Origin: Promerops cafer
Taxonomy: Eukaryota > Chordata > Aves > Passeriformes > Nectariniidae
Direction of reading: 5' to 3'
Length of the DNA: 64,000 bases
NCBI GenBank assembly: GCA_013398275.1
Contig: VZSE01010682.1
Coordinates: 152,052 to 216,051, forward strand
The position numbers and the translations under genes are program-made. The notes beneath the pieces were generated by a model. It worked only from the letters and a program-made list of their open reading frames with translations. It did not search any database and was not told the origin of the DNA. Below are positions 26,621-39,391 of this stretch, in pieces (the first letter of the stretch is position 1; each line of letters starts with the position of its first letter).

Positions 26621-27700
26621 GGAAAGAAAAACTAAGTGAATTGTGTATGTTAACTTTCAGATGAACATATTTCACTGGGTTTGGTTAGTTCCTAATTTTT
26701 GATAAAACTCATCTATATTAGCTGAAAACTTTATCTGGTTTATAGTTAACTGGTCCTAACAAATGTGTTACAGGACACACAGAAAGACAGAGAAGTGGAG
26801 AAGGTAAGAAATTCCATGTTTTAATTGTTACACAAGCATCTATTAGTAGTTTTTAAATCTCTCACTATCATTTTAAAGGCTCTTTTTTTGGGTAAGCATT
26901 TCTCCTGTACCACAGAACCTTGTTTTACTTTTCTTCAATTCAAAGACAGGAAAGGTAACATCAGCTTAAGAAGAGGGAGTGACTCACCAAATGGAAGGAT
27001 CTAGGATGGAATAATTTATGCTATATCACACAGGAGTTACACATTTAAATATGGACAGGAACTTGGGGTTTCTTAGCTCTGTATTATAGTGCAGATTACT
27101 GCACCATTTTTGATTTCTAGTATATCTTCTGATGAAGCATATCTGAGTCAATGTGCTCACTATTTAGGATGTATATTTAGAGTATTTCACCAGCCATGGT
27201 TGAAAATGACCCTTGTAGAACATCAAAGAAGTGCTATTTGAGGAGCACAACAGAAGTGAGCTGTAAATTCAGTCTTTGAATTGGTGGTTGATTTTCAACT
27301 TAGATGCACAATGGAATAGTTTCTTGAATCAAGGTTTAAATATTTTAATTTTTAATAGAGCTGAAATTTTTAAACTTTTGTTTAGGGGACAAAAATGTCT
27401 TTTGTAATTATTAGCATTTACAATGTCATTATTTTAGAATGTTTCAGTGTTTATTCCTTGATGAAAATTCTTTGTGCATAGTGTAGAATATTGAAAATTC
27501 CCAATTACATATTATTTAGAAATTAGATGGAAATAGTTTCCTTTTAAAAAGTAACATTTTTTACTTAGACCTAAAAGAACTAAAGATCTTTTTATCAGAA
27601 TAATGTATATAAATCTATTGGAAGATATAATTATAATGCCTGTATAAATATCTTGTTTAATATGAAGTACTGATGATCAAATACTTGGTCAATCTAACCC

Positions 27701-27764
27701 AAGTATTATTTGGAAAGCCTCTTTGGAGGCTTTGGAAAAGCCTCCAAAAATACTTTGGAAAGTA
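27701..27764. repeat. Foldback with alternative hairpins
   Basis: GGAGGCTTT at 27725-27733 can pair leftward (GAGGCTTT with AAAGCCTC at 27714-27721, 4-nt loop) or rightward with AAAGCCTCC at 27737-27745 (3-nt loop). These perfect stems exclude each other. An outer AAGTATT (27701) / AATACTT arm and a TACTTT..AAAGTA hairpin at 27751-27764 add to it. A transposon or RNA gene origin was not recognised. Confidence 0.6.
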
Positions 27765-29914
27765 TTTTTCTTTTATCTAAGTTATAGGTCATATAGTAGG
27801 CCAGGCATTAGAATGTATGTGCAGGTCTGTAGTGCACTTCAGCAGAGGGCAATAGAGAAACTTAATATTTATGCTGCTTTATTACAAGTGGCAGTCTATA
27901 TTGGCCTTAGCAAAAGAAAGTAAAAAATTTTAAAAAGGAGTGGAGGATGGTCCTTGGCTGACAGTATATCACTGAACTTTGATTGAGAGGTAATTTGAAA
28001 TATTTAATGACAGAGTATTTGGATTTTTATTCCTCACTTTTTTTTTTGTTTTAATTTTGCAGTTGCATTAATGGGCATGTCCTGTGCCTACTTAACTGTC
28101 TTCTCCCTAGATAATTAGAAGGTTGATTATGATACATAATATATTGGAGGCTCGATTTGGAACTGAAGTAGCAGTATATAATATAATACGTTTTTTGACC
28201 TTTTCTCTGTGTTTCTAAAAATATTTAATTAAATATCAAGCTTAGTGGACTGGAATAATTTTTATTATAATTGTCTGGGGAAGGTATACTTTTATAGGGT
28301 AGCCTGAACGACATCTTCTAAAGTGTGATTCAATATTTATTAAGTTTTGCTTCTTAAAAATAAGTTTTTCTACTTTCTCTTCATGTTTGGCAATAGTTAT
28401 AAGCATAATTAAAAGTAGATATTTCAGCAAGATCATTTCAAACCCTAGTCATAATTAATAATTAAACAGTTTTTTTTATAAAATCGGGCTATTATTTATT
28501 TTGCCAGGTGCCGTTGTTACCTGGTTGAGATATTCTGCCAGCTTCTTTAAATTTCTGCCCAATGTTTCATCTGTAGACTTAAAAACAAAAAACCCACCCA
28601 ATTTTTCAAAGTTTGAGTTTTACATATTTTGTTTAAGAATATTTTTTCTTCAGCCTAGCATAAACATTTTGTTCCTACCGGGTATCTTTTAGTAGTACAA
28701 ATTTAATTTATGGTACCCACTACTGTTAAGTGTATTAATTGTAATACTTGAAACTTAAGTTCTGGACTCAAATGTGGCAGGCAGACATCAATGAACAGAG
28801 CTGTAAAAGTGAAGCAGTAAATTACAGGAGAAAATTCTACCTTTCCCAAAGGAAAATGATGCTGAAATTTGCTTTGTAATGTATATTTGATCACCAAAGG
28901 GAGTTATTGACTTTGCTGGTCACTTTTCATTGAACTGATACTACTGTAAATGCATTGATTCCAGGACAGCTAATTCCAGGGTAAGCATAATTTTACAAAA
29001 GATAGTAAAACAGCAATTTTACAAAGTCAATGAACTAATGCTGTGAAAACGCTTCCTTGTAATCTGATTTTTATTCTACAATTTAATTCTCTCTCTTAGC
29101 TATTTCATTCATTTCTCTTTTCTTCAGTTTGTTTTACTTCTTGGAGAACTAGTTGTAATATGTTTTGCTCTTATGTCAACTTTATTATGACTCACTAATG
29201 CAAAACAATTTGGATACTGTTTTCTACCCTGTAGTCCTGACTTCGACCTTTCAAGTCAGAAGCTAGAAGTTAACAAAAGTTAACTTGTGTTTGAAGCTAA
29301 AAGTCTTCCACTTAATAATTAAAGACAGTGATACCAGTCTTTTACTCACACTAGGTGAAGTGACTGCTCAGAAGAGGGAATTCTTTTGGTTATATAAATC
29401 ACTGCTCACAAATGCTCAAGCAATGATTTGCTACCTGGTTTTCCTTCATGTACATTTGGGCAGATATACTATAATGTTAATATTTTTCATTTCTACTGAA
29501 GTTATTTTCTTACCGTTACCTTGAATTTTTTGGGGTTTTTTTTTGTTTTGTTTTTTTACTTGTCCAGTCCCACTGAATGTTGGTTTCTCCGTCTAAAAGA
29601 ATGACTTCTATACTGGATTTCTATTTGCTCTAAAACTGGCAAATTTGGGTTAAAAGCTCTTTAATTAGTTCTTTCATGTCTGGTATTTAACCTTTGTACA
29701 CTTATTGTTCTTCTAATGATCTTTTTTTCCCCTGGAGATCCATTCTTGGCCAGTAGCAATGACTTCCCTCATTCTTTTTGATCCTGGTGAAGGAGGAAAT
29801 GGTTCTGTATACTACCACAAGTACCCAGAAATCATTCAAAGTGTTTTATCCTCTCCTTTTAGAGGGCTCTTCTGAGAGAATATAATTTTCTCCATCCTTG
29901 TTGGTTTTCCTTGC

Positions 29915-29995
29915 TGTGTGCAGCCAGGGCTCAGCAGCTCCCAGCAGCAGGCTGGGCCGGGGGCCAGGAGCAGTGGGCCTAATTGTCACACTTGG
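29915..29995. other. Small GC-rich patch, origin unknown
   Basis: A compact run of CAG, GGGCC and AGCAG motifs, much richer in GC than its flanks. It may be a remnant of an LTR or of another retroelement. No terminal repeats or ORF were seen. Confidence 0.4.
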
Positions 29996-31471
29996 ACAGT
30001 TGTGCTCCTTAATACAATATTTTTATATAATATCATAAAATCATATTCAAAAGATCTTGTGTGGCAGTTTTCATAAATGAAGAATATCTCTGCTGATAGA
30101 AATTTCATCATGCCATCCTGCTTATGGAAGCTGTGGACATGAGTCCATTTGGGCATCAAAATAAGTAGTGAGGATCATTGAAATTTTTTACTACATGAAT
30201 GTTCTGTTCAATCTAAACAATTCAGCACAGCTAGTTCTAATAAAACACTTCGTGTAAGTTGTTTTCAAAGGCCAACAGCTTCTAGTCCCTTTTTTTTTTT
30301 TTAAATGAAGAAACCCTGAACCCAGTAGTCATGTTGCATAAACCTGGCCATATTAAAGAAAGTCTTGTAGTACAGACTACAAAAAAGTCTGTCTGGCTTT
30401 GCTCTGCCATCTTACAAAGTGACAGGTTCTACCAGATGGCTGTTTATTCATGTGCATGAGCTACAGGTGGAGCATGAATGAAAAACTTAGACTAGATACC
30501 TCATTATTAGTTTTATAAACTGATTTTCACAAACACTGGCAGAGAAAAACTGACATAAAAGCTGATTAGCAAATATGCAAACCTTATTGATCCTCTAAGG
30601 CATTTTCATGATCTTATTGAACTATTTCAATTAAAAAAAAAAATGGGAAAAATCTAGATTAAGTGATCCAACTTTTACACTTAAAAAATATAAATTTGTT
30701 TCTGATTGACAGTTTTAACATGATAATACTTGGATTATGTCATTGGCTGCCTTCTTCATTGATAGCATTTATTGAGTGTTTTACAGAGTATGTACTTTTT
30801 GGACAGCAGGGGAAACCACTCTATTTCCTGGCATGGGAACACCTATGGAACTGTTTTAATGACAGTTAAAGTTGTTTTCCCTTTAGTTTCAGGGGAACTT
30901 GCAAATCCTTAGACAGAAAAAAAGAAATGCTGAGATACGTACAGTAAGCAAGGCAATCTTATTGTAGATTATATTTGCAAGAGCTCATTTAAAATACAGT
31001 TTCTTTAAGAATTCTTTTTTTTTTTTGGTCTTTCACCAAACTGTATCATCCGATTGGTTCACGTCTGAAAATTGTCAAAACAATGGAATGAAAATTTGAA
31101 TGAGAAATCAAGACCACCAGGTGATGTGAGGCCAGTAGATGACCAGGTGACTGTTTTTCTCTATTCTGTGGACAATAGCATTATCTTAATGTCCTGTATC
31201 TAACATGAGGTGTTTAAATTTTAAAGAATAGATATTAGAGAACTAGTCTCTCTTATTTGAGACTTTAAGTACAGTCAGTTCAAACAGTCCCTCATATAAA
31301 TACGTAGCTATGAAGCAATATTAGTGTTGCGAATTCTGCAATACAATAGGAAAATGATGTAAGTGTCCTAACAGCATTTCCTGCATGCAAACAGTTTCAA
31401 AATATTCTCAAATGTATAAACAGTAAATTTTTATAGCCAATCCTCAGAAGCTTTAAGAACATTAATAAAAA

Positions 31472-31588
31472 TTCAAACTCAACTGGACACGGCTCTTTAG
31501 CAGCATGCTTTGACTGGGTCAGCTTTCAGAAAGGGGTTGGATAAAATGACCTCTGAAGAGCTATTCTAACCTAAAGTATTCTACAATT
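31472..31588 (+). mobile_element. CR1 LINE 3'-tail fragment
   Basis: Plus-strand CR1 tail. AACTGGACACGGCTCT at about 31480 is followed by GGGGTTGGATAAAATGACCT at 31537, then a degenerate end (ATTCTAACC, ATTCTACAA). It is short, 5'-truncated and diverged. Confidence 0.85.
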
Positions 31589-33220
31589 TAAAAATTTTTA
31601 GTTTTAATAATTTTAAAACTAATTAAAGAAAAATTCAGGTCAACCTGAATCTGTTTAGCCATGGTAGTGGCCACTAGTGCTCTGGACTTTTGACAATAGG
31701 AAGGACTTATAAAAGAGTATAGTCACATTTTAGGGATCCAAGCAGTTTTCAGAACTGAGGTGGTTCTTATTCAACCAGAAATAAAAAGAAATAAAATAGG
31801 GTCTACCCAGACATCCTTTTAAATCTATTTTTACATACATGAACAAAATCAATTCAATAGACTTTTAACTTTAAAGTTAATTTTTAAAAGCTGCAAGGAG
31901 CTAACAGCCTTCATTATGGTCAAATTTATCAGTATTTGGATAAGATTAGATGTAACATTGAATATTTAATAAATATGTCACTTCACACATAAACTCGAAG
32001 AAGTATCTTGTAATTCACTGTAATAATCTACATCTCAGAGATACAATGAAATTACATTCTGTCTTATACTTTCTAAGTTAAATACTACAGCTATTACATT
32101 ATATTGCAAGCAGGAAGCAAAGTAGGTTGTTACAAAATGCTGTTTTGTACATGAAATAATGTTCTAAGGTCCAGCTTGAAACATTGTTACTAAAAAAATA
32201 ATCAGTGACACCAAAATGTTGCACTGAGGTAATCAGTAAAAAGCATGGTGAAATGAAAATGGGAACATTCATTATTTATTAATTTGATTATTTAAGACAA
32301 TAACCTTAAAATTAAAATACTAACACAATATATATTCTGTAAATACTGTATCATATATTATTTATTTATGTATGTATTTATTTGTTTTATGAGGTTATCA
32401 ATATTTAATTTAGAATCATTGTCCAAATATTGTACAAGGGAAAATATATTTTCTAGAGGTCCATATGTTAAAGACACAGTTTGCTTATTCTCGCGTATGT
32501 ACAAGAACATATAAAAATAGTAAAAAAGGATGCTAATGTATTGATGCTCTTACAGCTTTAACAAAAAATATGCTATGAAATATGAGATAAAGCCATTATA
32601 CTTTGATACGTCTTTTATTTGAGCATTTCTCCAAGTTTTGGGTATTTTTTTCATATTATAGAAATATCACAGTGTAATGAAATATTTAATTCAAATTTTA
32701 AAAAAGTAGATAAAATCCACATTTATTTCAAAATGCATCAGATTTATTTGATAATTTTTTCTTTGCTGGAACTCATAAAGAATTTTTTGCCATGATATAT
32801 TTGTAACATCTGTGTAATTATAGTCTATGTCTTTGAATGAGTTGATTGCAAAGAAAACAATTTTTGTTTGGGGCTGAACTGGTTTTAAAAAATGCATTAT
32901 GTACTTAACAAATTATGCTGGTTCTGGCTTTTTTTCTCAGTTTTACAATTATTTCTGCAAATCAACATACAAAGATACAATTGGTAAGGACTGACAGTTT
33001 AAAAAGTAAAAAGGGTAGAAAATTTGGATTCTTATTTCTTGCAAAAATTTTAATTTTCAATATGTAAAATCACACTGAACAATTTTTTAGCACCTTTCCT
33101 TGAAATTAACATTTTTTAAATTATCTAGCAAGGTAAAGAAAAATGCCTCAGAGAGAGTTAAAAACTTAGGGAATTTATCTCAAAAATCAGAAAATACTGT
33201 ATGAAGGTTTTTTTCAGAAC
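31589..33220. other. Unassigned AT-rich non-coding DNA
   Basis: No gene or transposon recognised. It includes a TTTA/TGTA-type simple repeat at 32357-32387. Confidence 0.55.
32357..32387 (+). repeat. TTTA/TGTA simple repeat
   Basis: About seven tetranucleotide units of TTTA and TGTA. Minor AT-rich repeat. Confidence 0.75.
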
Positions 33221-34011
33221 TGTTTTATTGGGTTAATACAGCAAGGTTTGGTAGCAGGGGATGGAAGGAGTGACAGAGAAGTTTTCTGTGAGAAAATTTC
33301 AGAAGCTGTCACCTTATCAGCCAACTCCAGTATGGACATGCTCTTGGTCAAAGCTGAGACAATCAGTGATGCTGTTTGCTCTTCTTTGATAACAAATTCA
33401 GAAAAGTAAAAAGTAAAAATAGGTGCCCACAGGGAGCACATGCAGGAGCAGGTTTTCTGTCCTGTGGCCCTATGGGGGAGAGACACTGGAGCAGCCTGTC
33501 CCTGGAAAACTGTACCCCATGAAATGACCTTTGCCAGAACAGTCCTTGAGGAACTGCAGCCTCATGAGAAGGACTGACAGTGATGAATTCCATGAAGAAC
33601 TGTATCTTGTGGGAGAGAACCTATCCTGGAGCAGCTAAAAAGGAGAAGGGGGAATAAAGAGACAACTGATTACAATCCCCATTCCCCATCCACCATTTAA
33701 TGGAAGGAAGCAGAAGACATGGGAACAAAGATGAGCTTAGGAAGAAGGGAAGGATGAGAGGAAAGCTTTTGGGGTTTGGGGGTTTTTTATTTCTCATCAT
33801 CCTACTCTGCTTATTTGGCAATAAATTACTTTAATTTCCCCAAGCTGAATCTGTTGAGCCTGTGATTGTAATTTCTGTGTGATCACCCTGTCCTTATCTC
33901 AACCCAGAAATTTTTTGTCATATTTTCTCTTTGTATCATGTTGAGGAGGGTGAGTTATAGAGCAATTAGTTTGGTGGGCACCTGGCAGCTTGCCAAGGTC
34001 AACCCACTACA
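33221..34011 (+). mobile_element. ERVL-type LTR (copy A), internally deleted
   Basis: This is an avian ERV LTR on the plus strand. The start is TGTTTTATTGGG, with the AAGGTTTGGTAGCAGGGG block at 33243. The middle is a purine-rich segment with repeated TGGAGCAG-like units near 33487 and 33632. AATAAA is at 33820-33825. The 3' part carries TCCTTATCTCAACCCA at 33891, and it ends GGTCAACCCACTACA at about 33997-34011. At about 790 bp it lacks several of the repeated units still present in copy B. No matching target duplication flanks it, consistent with an old insertion. It is probably a solo LTR, since no internal retroviral sequence adjoins it. Confidence 0.82.
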
Positions 34012-34969
34012 GCTATGAATTACTTCTAATTTTTAGGCTAACCAGTAAAGATCATTAAAATAAACCATAATAATTTTTTACTGATAGCTAAAAAAATAAT
34101 GGTAACTTTTTTTCTGGCAACTCCTCGGCTACACAAAAACATAACTTTACCCTTAAGCTTAAATTGAAAGTATTCTATCCAAATAAACAGCAGAAAAAAA
34201 GGCTTCTTGCTACCATTGTGAAAGCCACTTAATGAATAATTTAAGAGTTGTTAAAAGAAGAAAGAAGTCCTAACTTTTTATCTGTCAGTTGAGTGAAACG
34301 TAATTCATGTACTTTCTGAAGCTGTTACTGCTGAAAGAACAAAGCATGACGGTTCAATGTCACGACAATGGCTGCAACGATGACAATGTGGAAAATGGTG
34401 TGGAAGTTAGGATGGAAAATCTACAGTTTTGTATTACCGTAAAAAAAGAGCAATTCCAAATGTTGCACAAAAATCCTGAAAACAGTTTTAGCAGACCTGT
34501 TTTATGACGTATTCTCTTTGGACCACTGTGTTCCTATACACTGTTTCTGTCTTGCTTTACAGTGCTGACCAGTCTTGATTGTTTATTCATGGTTATCTCT
34601 AGTTTTGGATATTTCAATGATTACAAGATGTGTTACAAATCATAGCTGCTTACTTTTTACTCCTTCTTTCTCACTTTTTGAAATTATTTCTATTCTTTTC
34701 AGTATTTTCAGTCTGGAGTCTCTATACTTTCAGTGAAAATACTTCACAAGATAGCAAAGATTAATTTCTCCCTGAAGAGATCATCTCACTTATGTCCTCT
34801 AAACACCTAGAGATTTCCTAATTTTTTTTTCTAGTCTTCTTTATATAAGTCAGATAACTTAAGTCAAAAGCAGACAATCAGGAAATTTCAGCAAAAAAAG
34901 CAGCCTACAGGTAAAAGATCAAAGTCCAAGTAAGGGAAGTTTAGATGGGTAGCTCCATAAAGTATTTGG
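34012..34969. other. Unassigned sequence between two related LTRs
   Basis: AT-rich sequence lying between two same-strand LTRs of one family. No gag, pol or env remnant was recognised, so I do not call it a provirus interior. Confidence 0.5.
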
Positions 34970-35534
34970 ATAAATGCCACACATAACAAATATTTTAAAG
35001 AATGCATATATGGAAGAATGAACTCACAGAAAAAAAAAAAAGTTAAATGAGTGTGTTAGAATTTTAAGATGAACAACTCTGCAGGCACCGAGGTCAGTAC
35101 AGAAGGTACTGGAGGACATGATCCAGGCACTGGAGAATAGATTCCTCTGCAGCCTGGTGAAGACCATGGTGAGGCAGCTGTGACCCTGCAGCCCATGAAG
35201 GTCCAAAGAGCAGCAGAGATCCACTTGCAGCCCCTGGAGGATCCCACAGAAGAGCAGGTGGATGCCAGAGGTGGAGGCTGTGACCCTGTGGGAAGCCCAT
35301 GCTGGAGCAGGCTCCTGGCTGGACCTGTGATCCTGTGGAGAGAGGAGCACTGGAGCAGGTTTGCTGGCAGGATTTGTGACTCCATGGAAGGCATCCAGGC
35401 TGAAGCAGTTCATGAAGAATTGAAGTCCATGGCAAGGATTCAAAGGAAGTCAAGGTAAATTGTCTCCCACGGGAGGGATGCCACACTTGAGCAGGAGAAG
35501 AGTATGAGGAGCCATCTCCCTGAGGAGAAAGAAG
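34970..35534. repeat. Direct duplication, copy 1 (565 bp)
   Basis: This stretch recurs at 35536-36099. By eye the only difference is one A in a poly(A) run (12 A here, 11 in copy 2). The copies are separated by a single N at 35535, and the repeat spans both LTR sequence and its left flank. Probably unmerged overlapping contig ends rather than a biological duplication. Confidence 0.95.
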
Positions 35535-35535
35535 N
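35535..35535. other. Single N: likely assembly join
   Basis: One ambiguous base sits exactly between two near-identical 565/564-bp copies, which points to a scaffold join with undetected overlap. Confidence 0.85.
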
Positions 35536-36099
35536 ATAAATGCCACACATAACAAATATTTTAAAGAATGCATATATGGAAGAATGAACTCACAGAAAAA
35601 AAAAAAGTTAAATGAGTGTGTTAGAATTTTAAGATGAACAACTCTGCAGGCACCGAGGTCAGTACAGAAGGTACTGGAGGACATGATCCAGGCACTGGAG
35701 AATAGATTCCTCTGCAGCCTGGTGAAGACCATGGTGAGGCAGCTGTGACCCTGCAGCCCATGAAGGTCCAAAGAGCAGCAGAGATCCACTTGCAGCCCCT
35801 GGAGGATCCCACAGAAGAGCAGGTGGATGCCAGAGGTGGAGGCTGTGACCCTGTGGGAAGCCCATGCTGGAGCAGGCTCCTGGCTGGACCTGTGATCCTG
35901 TGGAGAGAGGAGCACTGGAGCAGGTTTGCTGGCAGGATTTGTGACTCCATGGAAGGCATCCAGGCTGAAGCAGTTCATGAAGAATTGAAGTCCATGGCAA
36001 GGATTCAAAGGAAGTCAAGGTAAATTGTCTCCCACGGGAGGGATGCCACACTTGAGCAGGAGAAGAGTATGAGGAGCCATCTCCCTGAGGAGAAAGAAG
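35536..36099. repeat. Direct duplication, copy 2 (564 bp)
   Basis: Second copy of 34970-35534. It continues into the unique remainder of the LTR after the GAGAAAGAAG block at 36099. Confidence 0.95.
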
Positions 36100-38540
36100 T
36101 GGCAGACACAGCATATGCTGAACTGACTGCAACCCACACTTACTGTGCAGCCAGGGGCAAGGAGGTAGAGAATTTAGTGAGTGAAGTTAAGCCCAGGAAT
36201 AAGGTGGGCATTGGAAAAAATATTTTAAACATGTGATTTTATTTCTCATTATCCTACTCTGATTTGCTTGGTAATAAACTAAATTAACTCCCCAAGTCAA
36301 GTCTGTTTTGCCCGTGACAGTAACTGGTGAGTGATCTCTCCCTGCACTTTTCTTGACCCATGAGCCTCTTGTTTTACTTTCTCTCCCCTGACCAGCTGAG
36401 GACAGGAGCAATAGAATGGGTTTGGTGGGCACCTTGTGTCCAGCCAGGGCCAGCCTACCACATCATACAACATATTTAATTTAAGGTTGTCATACTGACA
36501 GAACTTTGTCTGTGGTAAATTTTAAGGTCCAATACATGAACACTTTGGAGGCTGAAACCCATTAGATATATTATTATAAATTTGATTGCTGACAGACTCT
36601 TCAACAATGCATGTTTCCAGATCTGTAAGTATCTGATGCAGATTTTATCATTTACATAGAAACGGAAGCTGAGTAGCATATAAGTAGAAGTATTATGAGG
36701 TATTTCTTGTTTTATTTCTATCTACAGCTCTTTAGTATCTAGTATTATTTTCTTACTTTACTTAGGTGATGCAGTTCTGCTTTCTTTATCTCCACTAGGC
36801 CTGCAACAGTTTCCAGTTTTTCTTCTAAGCTTATAGCTTAGATTCACTGAGAAATATAAGACCAAAGTTACTGTCATTTAACTTTTCAAGAACTAGTCAT
36901 GTATATATATGCCTTACTCAGCATTAAGGTACAAATGAGTGTCTGAGGAAAAGGTACATTAACTGAAGTAAACAGATATTTATTTTTATTTTGTCAAGGA
37001 ATACATGCCCCTTCATTTATAAATTCATAACTTTATCATCTCCACAAGTTCTAGTATTTTCTTTTGCATGTTCTACAAGCATACAGATAATAGTGAAATG
37101 ATGCCTTTTAAAACTTTAACTTCTATAGCCATATTTAATTCTATATTCTCCCATCTTATGTTTCTGTATTTAGTGCTATTTATTCAACTAACATGGAGTA
37201 ATTTCAATTTGAAAAAAAAAGACAATTTTGCATTTTATTATGTACTCTCATACCAAAGCTTGTTACTATTTTAGGATATAAAGTATATTTATCAAAATAA
37301 AATATTACCCAAATTACTTGATGGTGTTAGTGTGTTAAAATCACTTCATTAAATGCTAGTTTGCATTATTAGGTTCCTGAATGTTTTATTATTTCAATTA
37401 TATTTGGCAATTTTACATCCTTCATTTTTCTATTTCTTTCCTATGTCGAAAAACATTCTTCACAATTTTTATATAAAAAATGCTTCAATGCTTTAAGGGG
37501 AGAATTACTAACAAACCTAACTACCTGCAACCTGCTATTTATCAGCATATTGATATACACGAAACCAGCAAATTAAAAATATACCTAGCTTTTCCACTAC
37601 CAGATAATTATTAAACATTATTGGATTTCATATACTATTATAGGAAGAAATTAAAGCAGAGTTGAAGACTCTTCTTATTGAGGATTTCCTTGTTTATGCT
37701 TATAAAAAGTCCCCATGAAAAGCTGAGAAAATGCCTGTATTAAATTTTAATGAATATTATCTGTGACCTTTTTTGCTCAGTTTTATATTTCTGCCTCTCT
37801 GAAAGCATAAAATTAAGTCAAAGGAAGCCCCATATGAGTTTAAATCAGGAAAAGCAAAAACTATCAACAAAATAGAAGAGAAGTGTGAAGTGATGGGCAG
37901 AGTAGCTTGTGGGTATGAAAAGAATCCATCTAGATCCCATCCTCTGAGAGCATTTTTCTGCAAATGCTGAGATGTGAGATCAAAACTTACCAGTCTCCTG
38001 AAAGGCTGAGGTGCTAGAGAAAAACTGAGCACACTGCAAATCAGGCTGGGCTGTCTTCCCATCAAAAAGTGTAGGACTTGAAAGAATTATGCATAAAAAA
38101 TTAAGGTTAACTAAAGAAATAGTCTTGGAGGAATTTTTTTTGTTTTAAACAAAATTTTCACCTTTTTTTCTAGATACTGCCATTTTAAGAAGTTATTTTA
38201 TGGGGTAGGGGGGAAGTCTGAAACAAGGAAAGAAGCTACAAAGGAAAGAAAGGGGAGTGGAAGAGAGAGAGCAGTTATTTGATTACTTTCTACTGCAGCA
38301 TCACACAAAGATATAAACCCTCTTTGAGACTAATCTTGTTTGAGCGCCCGGAGACATTTATATTAGCAGTACCAAAATGAAGGCTAGATACACAATTTCA
38401 GTTTTAAGGAAACTTGAATAAGGATCTATTTACTATGACATAGTTGAGAGAATATCAGTGAAAGAACATCCTTGCATATGATGATAAAATTCCAAATTAG
38501 AGAAGACTGTAGAGACAGTATGCAAGAAACACCATAAAAC

Positions 38541-38650
38541 CACAAAAAAACAAAACAAAACAAAACAAACCCAAAAACCCCAAAACCAAAACAAAAACGA
38601 AAACAAAAAAACCCCAACAACCCAAAACCCCCACAAAAAACCCCAAGAAA
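38541..38650. repeat. A/C-rich low-complexity tract (CAAAA/CCCAAAA)
   Basis: About 110 bp of almost only A and C. The right part has clustered C3-C5 runs (38613-38644), giving G-runs on the minus strand. Minus-strand frames through it read as Phe/Gly/Trp-rich low-complexity peptides and should not be called genes. Confidence 0.9.
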
Positions 38651-39391
38651 CAGACACAGAATTATTCATAGCTCAGTTTGATAAACACATGTAATTTTGT
38701 CTAAATTTAGTTGTTTAATTTTCTAGCTAAATAGAATTCTATTCTGTATTTTCTATATAAATTCTTGTTCATTTTATTCAACTTTTTAGATCATGACTGG
38801 TCTCTTTAGAGGCACAACTACTCTTTGTAATCCACCCAGGAGTCCCTGATTGGCTCCCATCATCCATAGAAGGAAAATCTTTGAGGTCATGACTGCAATC
38901 TTTATCACATCTACATTATGTGGTTCTGAAATCAGGTGGAATTCCTTTTTCAAGGATGAATTGTGGTAATACTTTTAAGGCAAATTATAAAGAAAACAGA
39001 CAAACAGGTTTATAAGAGGCTTTTCACAGGAATTACGTGCCATTGTTGCTCAAGAAAAGCTCTCAGTTTGTGGGTATTTAGAGTTATTTAAATGCATTTC
39101 TAATCTTTTACCCCTTATACATATTTAAAGAGAAATATGGAAATGAAGGCATACAACAATTTATGCATTTAATGAGTTATGTGACAAAAACTCATTGTGA
39201 TCCAGTAGATATTGGCTGTTAATATTCAATTAAGAAAGGGATTTTAATCAGCTTTATTTGATTTACCCAAGACTTGACTTAACAGTTTCTCAAATTGACT
39301 ACATGTCTGTGGCTGGTTTGATTTACTTTTTTTTTTTTCTTTTTGTGGCCCAACCACAATTTTGTATAGGTAGTAGTAACAAGCAGTTATT

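Larger units (their letters stand above)
26621..31471. other. Unassigned AT-rich non-coding DNA
   Basis: No gene recognised. It holds a foldback at 27.70-27.76 kb, a T/G-rich run at 29528-29562 and a small GC-rich patch at 29.92-29.99 kb. Confidence 0.5.
35064..36462 (+). mobile_element. ERVL-type LTR (copy B), 5'-truncated, holding duplication
   Basis: This belongs to the same LTR family as copy A and lies on the plus strand. It starts mid-element at the AACTCTGCAGGCACCGAGG block. An array of diverged units follows, centred on phrases such as CTGGAGCAG and CCTGTGGGAAGCCC, then GAGGAGAAAGAAG, AATAAA at 36273-36278 and the 3' end CCTACCACA at 36454-36462. The first part is present twice because of the N-bounded duplication. 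Without it the element would be about 0.83 kb (from roughly 35629). The minus-strand open frames here, including one of 304 codons through the N, are shadows of this repetitive LTR and not genes. Confidence 0.8.

Noticed and set aside
35094..36008. 304-codon minus-strand open frame
   Set aside because: It runs through the N and both copies of the duplicated LTR segment. It is an artefact of repeated LTR sequence, antisense to the element.
38426..38669. Hydrophobic Phe/Gly/Trp-rich minus-strand frames
   Set aside because: They are translations of an A/C-rich simple repeat, not a membrane protein.
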